6,040 nt of DNA from Chloroflexota bacterium (lineage in GTDB: Bacteria; Chloroflexota; Anaerolineae; UBA4142): the NCBI GenBank assembly GCA_016199405.1, contig JACQGS010000178.1:1-6040 (forward strand). Direction: 5' to 3'. The position numbers were made by a program, and so were the translations under genes. Within the stretch, counting starts at the first letter, position 1, and every line of letters starts with the position of its first letter. Of the stretch, positions 1 through 5,653 are shown in pieces. The notes under the pieces were generated by a model, which had not been told where the DNA came from, made no database searches, and was given only the letters and a program-made list of their open reading frames with translations.

Positions 1-2
1 GG

Positions 3-272
3 TTTCGGATGCACACGCGCTCAGCAAAACAATCCGATGCTCAACTCAAAGATTTGGTGCGCCGTTGGAAAATGCTCTCAGCGGACGATGTGCCCAAGTG
101 AGTTTTGCGGTATTGCGAATATTATTACGTTGAACCAATTTCTGGCGGCAGTCCGCTCTCCTCGAAAGAAGCCGAATCTATTTTCCGGAATTATGATTCG
201 GCGTTCAAGGAGGGGAGATTAGTCCGTTTTTCTGCTCTCACCGCAAATGATTTACTTTCACGTTTCAAATAA
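3..272 (+). pseudogene. Unrecognised frame interrupted by one TGA; C-terminal end of an upstream gene and/or gene remnant
   Basis: I do not recognise this product. One frame is open from the window edge to a TGA at 99-101, giving an end rich in Lys/Arg/Asp (ending KMLSADDVPK). The same frame then stays open for 56 more codons to a TAA at 270-272, with a protein-like ending (SAFKEGRLVRFSALTANDLL). The second part has no good ATG near its beginning and no Shine-Dalgarno, so it is unlikely to be an independent gene. Two readings fit. Either an upstream gene ends at 101 and a remnant follows, or a single gene was broken by a nonsense mutation. The segment is more AT-rich than the genes downstream. 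A different + frame, 37-222, is also open but its translation looks like a shadow. Confidence is low because the 5' end is outside the window. Confidence 0.3.
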
Positions 273-387
273 TTGTGTGCGAGTCCACGGAAAATCCCAA
301 CATCAGTGGGCAATTCGAAATTCGCGTGAGCATTTTCCAAGGTAAACTTAATCAGTCGTCAGAACATTGAGCGGAGGATAATTCTCA
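273..387 (+). other. Non-coding leader upstream of gyrA
   Basis: No convincing open frame, RNA gene or repeat is visible here. The region should hold the gyrA 5' untranslated sequence and perhaps its promoter. I could not pick a -35/-10 pair with acceptable spacing and would not name one. Confidence 0.45.
373..378 (+). promoter_or_regulatory. Shine-Dalgarno of gyrA
   Basis: GGAGGA lies 9 nt before the ATG at 388. It fixes that start, which also begins the conserved family N-terminus (SAYLDYAMSVI follows within 30 residues). Confidence 0.8.
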
Positions 388-3300
388 ATGGCAATCTCAA
401 CCATCGGTCGCATCCGCGATATCGAAATTCAAGATGAAATGAAGAGCGCGTATCTGGATTACGCGATGAGCGTCATCACCGCGCGCGCGCTGCCGGACGT
501 GCGCGACGGGCTCAAGCCGGTGCAACGCCGCATCTTGTACACGATGGACAACATCGGCTTGCGGCACAATACCGCGTTCAAGAAATGCGCGCGCATCGTC
601 GGCGATGTGCTGGGGCGCTATCATCCGCACGGCGACCAAACCGTGTACGACGCGCTCGTCCGCATGGCGCAAGATTTCACGATGCGCTATCCGCTGATTG
701 ACGGTCAAGGGAATTTTGGTTGCTTTGTCGGCTCAACGCGCGTGCGGCTTGCCGACGGCTCGACGAAATCGTTTGAGGAACTTGCCGAGGCGTCTGCGCG
801 CGGTGAGCAGCATTTCACGTACACGGTGAACGATGGGCGAGTCGAAATGGCTCTGATTCGCGCGCCGCGCCTCACGAAAAAGGACGCGCCCATTGTGCGT
901 GTGATGCTCGACAACGGCGAAGAGATTGTCTGCACGCCCGACCATCGCTTTATGCTTCGCGACGGTTCATTTCGCGAGGCGCAAAACTTGACGCCCAATG
1001 ATGCATTGATGCCGTTGTATTCGCGTCTGAACGAAGGCATTGACGCGAATCTGCGCGGCTATGAAGAAATCTATCAGCCCGCGCTGGACCAATGGGAATT
1101 CGCCCATCATCTCGCGGACGCGTACAACATCCAGCAAAAGATTTATCCGCACAGTGCGGGACGCGTGCGGCATCACCGCGATTTCAACAAACTGAACAAC
1201 GATCCGCGCAACATCGTGCGGATGCAATGGGCGGATCATCGCCGTTTGCATATGAAACTGCTTGAGGAAATGTGGGACGACGCGGACTTTCGCCAACAAA
1301 TGAGCGCGATGCTCGCCGACCAGTGGAACAACCCCGAATTTCGCAAGAAAACTGTGGCGGCAATCGGTGAGCGCAATCGGCGATTGTGGCGCAATCCCGA
1401 ATACCGCGCGCGGCGAATCGCGGCGGTCAAGGATTTGTGGAACGATTCCGAGTTCCGCGAAAAGATAATGCAGCGCGCGCTAGAGTCGAGCGTTCTGCGT
1501 CACGGAACACCCGAACAAAAAGCGATCATCGTTCAAGCGCAACGCGAAACACTCAGGCGAATGTGGCAAGACCCTGCTTACCGCGCGGTGCGGAGTGAGT
1601 TGATGCGCGAGGTTTCGAATCGGCTATGGGCGGATGAAAACCATCGGGAGCGAATTTCCGCAAGCGCGCAGGCGCAGTGGACGGAAGAATATCGCGCGCT
1701 GAAGAGTGCGGAATCCAAGGCGATGTGGCAAGATGCGAACTATCGCGAGAAAATGGCGCGGCTAAGCGCGCAGAGATGGCGCGACCCCGCGTATCGCGCC
1801 AAGTTCGAAGGACATTTCGCGGCAAATGGGCAAAAAACTGCGCGCTCGCGTTTCCTTTCGATTGCCAAACGTGCGATTGAGCGCGACGGCGAACTCAGCG
1901 CGGACGGATATGATCGTGAGCGTCACGCGACCGGCATCAGCACGATCATTGGATTTGCGAACGGCTTGACGCGATTTTTCGATGGAGACATCCACGCGGC
2001 AGAAGATGCGGCGCGCACTCACGCGGCCAAGTTGAATCATCGCGTCGTGTCGGTTGAGCCGGCAGGAACTGCGGATGTTTACGATTTAACGGTAGACGGT
2101 TCGCACAATTTCGCGCTCGCGGCGGGTGTGTTCGTGCACAACTCCGTGGACGATGATCCGGCAGCCGCGATGCGGTACACCGAAGCGCGCCTTACCGAAA
2201 TCGCGGAAGAAATGCTCGCGGACATTGACAAGGACACCGTCAATTTTTCCGAAAATTTCGATGGCACGTTGAAAGAGCCGCGCGTTCTGCCGGCGAAACT
2301 GCCCAACCTTTTGCTCAACGGCACGTCCGGCATCGCGGTCGGCATGGCGACCTCGATTATGCCGCAGAATTTATCGGAGCTGGTGGACGCGATCAATTAT
2401 CTGATTGACAATTGGGAAAACATTGATGAAGTCGAAGTGGCTGATTTGATGCGCTTTGTGCAAGGACCGGATTTTCCAACCGCCGGCATTATTCTCGGCG
2501 TCGAAGGCATTCAGCAAGCGTACGCGACCGGCAACGGGCGCATCATCGTGCGCGGCAAAGTTCACACCGACGAAGCCGGCGGCGGCAAAGCGCGCATCGT
2601 CATCACCGAACTGCCGTATCAAGTGAACAAAGCCGCGCTGATCGAACGCATCGCCGATTTGGTGCGCGACCGCCGCATCGAAGACATCGCGGATTTGCGC
2701 GATGAATCCGATCGCCAAGGGATGAGCGTCATCATCGAACTCAAACGCGGCGCCGATTCCAAGCCGGTCATCAATCAACTTTTCAAATTCACGCCGCTGC
2801 AATCCGGCATGACGATCAATATGCTCGCGCTGGTCGAGGGCGAGCCGCGCGTCTTGTCGCTGAAAAAAATGCTGCAATTGTTCGTGCAGCATCGGCAAGA
2901 AGTTATCGCGCGGCGCACGAAATTCGATTTGGAAAAAGCCAAAGCGCGCGCGCATATTCTCGAAGGGCTGAAAATCGCGCTCGACCATCTCGACCAAGTG
3001 ATCCAGACGATTCGCCAATCGCCGGACGCGGAGACCGCGAAGACGCGGCTGATCAAACGCTTTGAACTTTCCGATTTGCAAGCGCAAGCAATTTTGGATA
3101 TGCAATTGCGCCGCCTCGCCGCGCTCGAGCGCAAGAAAATCGAGGATGAACTCGCGGAAGTGAAAAAGCAAATCAAGTTTCTCGAAGATTTGCTCAAGCA
3201 CCCGAAAAAAATTCTTGGCGTCATCGCGGAAGAACTGACCGATTTGAAAAAACGCTTCGGCGACGCGCGGCGAACGCTCATCACGGCGGATGGCGGCGAC

Positions 3301-4335
3301 ACGCAGACCGAATTCAAAGAACAAGATTTGGTGCAGGCGCAAGATGTTCTCGTTTCGATCACGCAACGCGGTTACGTCAGCCGCGTGCCGCTCGCATCGG
3401 TGCGCCGCACCGCGGCGGGATCGAAAAGCGTGACGACGCGCGAAGAGGATGCGGTGCAATATCTTTTTCCGGCAAACACGCGCGATACGCTTTTGATTTT
3501 CACGAACAAGGGCAAGGCGTATCCCTTGCGCGCGCATCAAGCGCCCGATGTCGAGCGCCAGCCAAAAGGCACGCCGCTCAACACATTGCTATCGTTCGAG
3601 CAAAACGAACGCGTGACGTCCGCGGTCGCCGTGCCCGATTTTTCCGCCGCCGAATTTCTCACGATCGCGACGATGCAAGGACGCTGCAAACGCACGCCGC
3701 TCGCGGAATTCGACGGCATTCGTACGAGCGGCGTCGCCGCGCTGAATCTGAACGAAGGGGACGAACTCGGCTGGGCGCGGCTGACGCACGGCGGCGGCGA
3801 GTTGATGTTCGTCTCGGAGCAAGGGCAAGCGTTGCGGTGCAAAGAAGACGATGTGCCGGTGCAGGGTCGCGCGGCCGGCGGCGTGTACGGAATGAAATTG
3901 AACGAAGGCGATAAGGTCGCATCAATGGACATTTCGCGCGAAGAGGGTTTTGTGCTGATCGTGACCGCGAAAGGTTTTGGCAAGCGCACGCCGATTAAGG
4001 AATATTCGGTGCAGGGTCGCTACACCAAAGGCGTGTCAACGCTCGGGCGCGATCCCGCGCGCGCGGGAGTGATCGCGGCGGCGCGCGTCGTGAACGAAGA
4101 TGATGACGTGACGATTATCGCGGCGAGCGGGCACGTTCTGCGCGCGCGCGTCGCGAATTTGCCCAAGAGCAAGCGCACGTCGAAAGAATCCGAAGTGATG
4201 AAGTTGAAAGAGGGCGACGCGGTGGCGAGTATTGCGCGGCTGGAAAGTCAAAAGGCAAAAGGCAAAAGTGAAAAGGAAGAAGTGGAAAGCGCGAGCGCGG
4301 AAGGAAAAAAGGGGAAAGGCAAGAGGAAGAAGTGA
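388..4335 (+). CDS. gyrA: DNA gyrase / type IIA topoisomerase subunit A, interrupted by an in-frame intein
   Basis: The protein is the DNA-cleaving subunit of gyrase. It forms a transient phosphotyrosyl link to DNA and acts with GyrB, which is not in this window. The precursor is 1315 residues. Removing the intein (112-585) leaves 841, a normal GyrA length. The N-extein carries SAYLDYAMSVI, DVRDGLKP, the RYHPHGD motif (77-83) and GQGNFG. The C-extein resumes with S586 and the catalytic Arg-Tyr pair R596-Y597, which becomes Y123 after splicing (Y122 in E. coli). The tower domain is about 630-838. The coiled-coil/C-gate region is about 832-968. A six-bladed beta-pinwheel spans about 985-1285. 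A Lys/Glu-rich tail follows (1286-1315). Two oddities stand out. The GyrA box is degenerate (V1005-G1011 reads VRRTAAG rather than QRRGGRG). Gln84 replaces the usual quinolone-contact Ser, while Asp88 is kept. A ParC-like or second-paralogue identity is possible because the box is weak. Membership in the type IIA A-subunit family is certain. Confidence 0.95.
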   Translation: MAISTIGRIRDIEIQDEMKSAYLDYAMSVITARALPDVRDGLKPVQRRILYTMDNIGLRHNTAFKKCARIVGDVLGRYHPHGDQTVYDALVRMAQDFTMRYPLIDGQGNFGCFVGSTRVRLADGSTKSFEELAEASARGEQHFTYTVNDGRVEMALIRAPRLTKKDAPIVRVMLDNGEEIVCTPDHRFMLRDGSFREAQNLTPNDALMPLYSRLNEGIDANLRGYEEIYQPALDQWEFAHHLADAYNIQQKIYPHSAGRVRHHRDFNKLNNDPRNIVRMQWADHRRLHMKLLEEMWDDADFRQQMSAMLADQWNNPEFRKKTVAAIGERNRRLWRNPEYRARRIAAVKDLWNDSEFREKIMQRALESSVLRHGTPEQKAIIVQAQRETLRRMWQDPAYRAVRSELMREVSNRLWADENHRERISASAQAQWTEEYRALKSAESKAMWQDANYREKMARLSAQRWRDPAYRAKFEGHFAANGQKTARSRFLSIAKRAIERDGELSADGYDRERHATGISTIIGFANGLTRFFDGDIHAAEDAARTHAAKLNHRVVSVEPAGTADVYDLTVDGSHNFALAAGVFVHNSVDDDPAAAMRYTEARLTEIAEEMLADIDKDTVNFSENFDGTLKEPRVLPAKLPNLLLNGTSGIAVGMATSIMPQNLSELVDAINYLIDNWENIDEVEVADLMRFVQGPDFPTAGIILGVEGIQQAYATGNGRIIVRGKVHTDEAGGGKARIVITELPYQVNKAALIERIADLVRDRRIEDIADLRDESDRQGMSVIIELKRGADSKPVINQLFKFTPLQSGMTINMLALVEGEPRVLSLKKMLQLFVQHRQEVIARRTKFDLEKAKARAHILEGLKIALDHLDQVIQTIRQSPDAETAKTRLIKRFELSDLQAQAILDMQLRRLAALERKKIEDELAEVKKQIKFLEDLLKHPKKILGVIAEELTDLKKRFGDARRTLITADGGDTQTEFKEQDLVQAQDVLVSITQRGYVSRVPLASVRRTAAGSKSVTTREEDAVQYLFPANTRDTLLIFTNKGKAYPLRAHQAPDVERQPKGTPLNTLLSFEQNERVTSAVAVPDFSAAEFLTIATMQGRCKRTPLAEFDGIRTSGVAALNLNEGDELGWARLTHGGGELMFVSEQGQALRCKEDDVPVQGRAAGGVYGMKLNEGDKVASMDISREEGFVLIVTAKGFGKRTPIKEYSVQGRYTKGVSTLGRDPARAGVIAAARVVNEDDDVTIIAASGHVLRARVANLPKSKRTSKESEVMKLKEGDAVASIARLESQKAKGKSEKEEVESASAEGKKGKGKRKK
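1171..1251 (+). other. HNH nuclease motif inside the intein
   Basis: Residues 262-288 of the precursor follow the HNH pattern: H262-H263, D265, N270-N271, P273, N275, then H284 and H288. In this family the HH-x-D histidine acts as general base and the later Asn/His residues bind the metal. All expected positions are filled, so the homing nuclease may be active. The segment just upstream (about 222-261) is a plausible part of the nuclease beta-hairpin. Confidence 0.85.
1270..1797 (+). repeat. Array of about ten W-x-[DN]-x-x-[FY]-R protein repeats in the intein
   Basis: Clear units centre on W296, W313, W334, W351, W393, W414, W431, W447 and W464. Most read [ML/Q/R]-W-x-[DN]-[PA/other]-x-[FY]-R, for example MWQDPAYR, LWRNPEYR, QWNNPEFR and MWQDANYR. 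The unit at W431 is one residue short, and the one at W414 has His in place of Phe/Tyr. A tenth, W-less unit fits at H372 (HGTPEQK). Spacings are 17, 21, 17, 21, 21, 21, 17, 16, 17. The 4-residue difference is about one helical turn, so each unit is probably a short helical element joined by a helix of two lengths. The array is rich in Arg and follows the HNH motif. By analogy with modular DNA-binding repeats in other HNH homing enzymes it probably recognises the target DNA, which is an inference. Repeats are diverged at the DNA level. Confidence 0.85.
4240..4331 (+). repeat. Seven-nucleotide tandem array encoding the GyrA C-terminal tail
   Basis: The DNA divides into 7-nt units: ctggaaa, gtcaaaa, ggcaaaa, ggcaaaa, gtgaaaa, ggaagaa, gtggaaa, gcgcgag, cgcggaa, then an 8-nt ggaaaaaa, then ggggaaa, ggcaaga and ggaagaa. 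It ends one base before the gyrA stop codon. Units begin with G (often GG or GT) and end in a purine run. Because 7 is not a multiple of 3, the array is read in shifting frames and gives the Lys/Glu/Ser/Gly-rich tail from about residue 1285 to 1315. Such heptamer arrays are usually intergenic, so the gyrA 3' end may have grown into one. Confidence 0.75.
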
Positions 4336-4347
4336 CGTGAGGCGTCG

Positions 4348-4626
4348 ATGGAATTTGAATGGAACCCCAGAAAAGCGACGAAGAATCTGGACAAGCATCA
4401 GGTTTCTTTCTCTGAAGCGGCAACGGTTTTCAGCGACACGCTTGGCGCCACTACCTCCGACCCTGACCACTCGGACGATGAAACGCGCTACATCATTGTT
4501 GGAATGTCGAATCGAAGGAGACTTTTGATCGTCTCATTCGCGGAACGTGGTGAACGGATTAGAATTATCAGCGCGCGCGAACTCACGCATTCTGAAAGGA
4601 AAGTATATGAAGAAGAAAATCGATAA
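4348..4626 (+). CDS. brnT: BrnT-type toxin (DUF497 family)
   Basis: This 92-residue protein matches the BrnT family. It starts MEFEWNPRKATKNLDKH, then FSEAATVF (21-28), DPDHSDDETRY (38-48), a central IVGMS strand (50-54), and the hallmark end ERGERIRIISAR (66-77) followed by a Ser-Glu-Arg-Lys-x-Tyr segment (82-87). Family members are RelE-like ribonuclease toxins that cut RNA and slow translation, and they are held in check by a BrnA partner. The length is typical and the frame is intact. GTGAGG at 4337-4342 ends 5 nt before the ATG. The gene begins only 12 nt after the gyrA stop, so it is either co-transcribed with gyrA or driven from inside the gyrA 3' end. Toxin first and antitoxin second is the usual brnTA order. 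Whether it is still toxic cannot be told from sequence. Confidence 0.88.
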   Translation: MEFEWNPRKATKNLDKHQVSFSEAATVFSDTLGATTSDPDHSDDETRYIIVGMSNRRRLLIVSFAERGERIRIISARELTHSERKVYEEENR

Positions 4627-4846
4627 CGAAATGAATGATGAATTGCGTCCCGAGTACGACTTGCACACACTCCTCAAGCAGGGCGTGCGTGGCAAATACG
4701 CGGAACGCTACCGCGTAGGCACAAACTTGGTCTTGCTCGATCCTGACATTGCAAGAGAATTTCCAGATGACCAAGCGGTGAACGAAGCGTTGCGACTTGT
4801 GCTTGAGTTGAACCGCGTCACGAAGAAAAGAACCGCCAAGGCGTAA
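4607..4846 (+). CDS. brnA: BrnA-like antitoxin, partner of BrnT
   Basis: The product is 79 residues starting MKKKIDNEMNDELRPEYDL. It continues with GVRGKYAERYRVGTN (26-40), LVLLDPDIAREFPDD (41-55) and a C-terminal helix AVNEALRLVLEL (57-68). The aspartate-phenylalanine-proline turn followed by a VNEALR helix is like the ribbon-helix-helix end of antitoxins found beside BrnT proteins. In that family the antitoxin binds the toxin and usually represses its own operon. The start at 4607 is preferred because AAAGGA at 4595-4600 lies 6 nt upstream. A second ATG at 4631 (MNDELRPEYD) is a plausible alternative. An upstream in-frame ATG at 4547 lies inside brnT and has no supporting motif. The gene overlaps brnT by 20 nt, which implies translational coupling. 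The assignment rests on both context and motif. It is not the best-known BrnA subtype. Confidence 0.78.
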   Translation: MKKKIDNEMNDELRPEYDLHTLLKQGVRGKYAERYRVGTNLVLLDPDIAREFPDDQAVNEALRLVLELNRVTKKRTAKA

Positions 4847-4900
4847 CGTAACACGCACTACGCAACACGTTTTCACGTTTCACGCCTTACGCCTCACGCC
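4844..4900 (+). repeat. Seven-nucleotide tandem array (ACG-centred) between brnA and upp
   Basis: The trinucleotide ACG recurs at 4846, 4853, 4860, 4867, 4875, 4882, 4889 and 4896. That is a 7-nt period with one 8-nt step. Units include acacgca, ctacgca, ttcacgt, cttacgc and ctcacgc. The array starts at the stop codon of brnA and fills almost the whole gap to the upp Shine-Dalgarno. Its consensus is unlike the purine-rich array at 4240-4331. Confidence 0.8.
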
Positions 4901-4904
4901 CAAC

Positions 4905-4909
4905 GGAGG
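4905..4909 (+). promoter_or_regulatory. Shine-Dalgarno of upp
   Basis: GGAGG lies 5 nt before the ATG at 4915, directly after the heptad array. It supports that start. Confidence 0.8.
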
Positions 4910-4914
4910 TTCCC

Positions 4915-5559
4915 ATGTCCACCGTCCACGTCTCCAATCATCCGCTCTTGCTTCACAAACTCGCGATCCTGCGCAATAAAGCCACCGACCCGAAAAGATT
5001 TCGCGAGTTGATTCGCGAGATTTCGATTCTGCTCGCGTACGAAGCCACCGCTGACCTCGCGCTTGCAGAAACCGCGATTACGACGCCGCTGATGCCGATG
5101 CAAGGCAAACAGCTCAAGGAAATGATCGGGCTGGTGCCGGTCTTGCGCGCGGGACTCGGCATGGTCGAAGGCATTTGGGAAATGATGCCGGCGGCAGAAG
5201 TGTGGCACATCGGCTTGTATCGCGATCACGCGACGCTCGAACCGATCAAGTACTATTCCAAACTGCCGGTCGCGCCGACTGTCGACGTCTGCCTCATCCT
5301 CGATCCGATGCTCGCGACCGGCGGCACTGCCGTTGCCGCGGCCGACCTTTTGAAAAAATGGGGCGCGCGGAAAATCAAATACATCGGACTCATCGCCGCG
5401 CCGGAAGGCATCGCGAAATTGCAGGCAGCGCATCCGGATGTGCCGATTCACGTCGCCGCGATTGATGATCGCTTGACCGGCGCCGACGATCCGTTTCCGC
5501 CCGGATATATTTTGCCCGGGCTGGGCGACGCCGGCGATCGTCAATTCGGCACCGGATAA
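4915..5559 (+). CDS. upp: Uracil phosphoribosyltransferase
   Basis: The enzyme joins uracil and PRPP to give UMP and pyrophosphate, the main step of uracil salvage, in the cytoplasm. The 214-residue length is typical. HVSNHPLLLHKLAILRNK (5-22) is the family N-terminus. VPVLRAGLGM (74-83) lies near the active site. DPMLATGGTA (130-139) is the PRPP-binding loop. The C-terminal PGLGDAGDRQFGT (201-213) forms the uracil-binding loop. IDDRLTGADDPFPPGYILPG (183-202) is slightly longer than the E. coli form before the GYI motif. All key motifs are present, so the enzyme should be active. The next gene on the same strand is a dCMP deaminase, so the two may form a pyrimidine-salvage unit. A long inverted repeat separates them. 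Confidence 0.97.
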   Translation: MSTVHVSNHPLLLHKLAILRNKATDPKRFRELIREISILLAYEATADLALAETAITTPLMPMQGKQLKEMIGLVPVLRAGLGMVEGIWEMMPAAEVWHIGLYRDHATLEPIKYYSKLPVAPTVDVCLILDPMLATGGTAVAAADLLKKWGARKIKYIGLIAAPEGIAKLQAAHPDVPIHVAAIDDRLTGADDPFPPGYILPGLGDAGDRQFGTG

Positions 5560-5567
5560 TATTTCAT

Positions 5568-5642
5568 TTGGACACAGATGAACAGATCAACACTGATCCT
5601 ATTATTTTTTATCTGTGTTCATCTGTGCAAATCAGTGTCCAA
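5568..5642. repeat. Long imperfect inverted repeat between upp and the dCMP deaminase gene
   Basis: The outer arms TTGGACAC (5568-5575) and GTGTCCAA (5635-5642) are perfect complements. Inside them ACAGATGAACAGAT on the left matches ATCTGTGTTCATCTGT on the right with a 2-nt gap. The T-run (about 5605-5610) is in the loop, not after the stem, so this is not a standard intrinsic terminator, although the folded RNA could still slow transcription or protect the upp 3' end. A smaller perfect stem, GATCA/TGATC, sits at 5585-5598. The CAGAT words recur at roughly regular steps. The element looks like a dispersed intergenic repeat. Confidence 0.75.
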
Positions 5643-5653
5643 TTATTCTTGAA

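Larger units (their letters stand above)
721..2142 (+). mobile_element. Intein in GyrA with HNH homing endonuclease, 474 residues
   Basis: An intein is an in-frame element that excises itself after translation and joins the flanking exteins. The boundaries are clear because host GyrA homology stops after GQGNFG and resumes at SVDDDPAAAMRYTE. Block A starts at C112 (CFVGSTRVRLADG). Block B has the T183-P-D-H186 signature. Block F is VYDLTVDGSHNFALAAG (564-580). Block G ends VFVHN, with penultimate H584, terminal N585 and +1 extein residue S586. All canonical class 1 splicing residues are therefore present. The insert between the splicing halves (about 216-548) has no LAGLIDADG motif. It has an HNH motif (262-288), a W-repeat array (295-470) and a helical segment (about 484-550) running into NHRVVSVEP, as in other HNH-bearing inteins. 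Codon use resembles the host, so the element looks well adapted or long resident. The site lies just before the catalytic helix, so an unspliced precursor should be inactive. Confidence 0.96.

Noticed and set aside
99..101. Selenocysteine or other recoding at TGA
   Set aside because: I saw no convincing SECIS-like hairpin after it, and the flanking residues match no selenoprotein family I know.
37..222. 61-codon + strand open frame near the window start
   Set aside because: There is no Shine-Dalgarno, the composition is odd (Cys/Arg-rich), and it competes with a more protein-like frame ending at 272.
273..372. Promoter for gyrA
   Set aside because: Only weak -10-like words (such as TAAACT near 343) without a matching -35 at proper spacing.
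721..2142. LAGLIDADG homing endonuclease
   Set aside because: No LAGLIDADG-like block. The insert carries an HNH motif instead.
2371..3540. 389-codon open frame on the - strand
   Set aside because: It lies wholly inside the gyrA C-extein. The translation is low-complexity (Phe/Arg/Asp-rich) with no family motif, as expected for the antisense of GCG/CGC-rich codons.
4894..5544. 216-codon open frame on the - strand opposite upp
   Set aside because: It mirrors upp, which has every family motif and a Shine-Dalgarno. The antisense product has none.
5568..5642. Standard rho-independent terminator of upp
   Set aside because: The T-run is in the loop rather than after a GC-rich stem.
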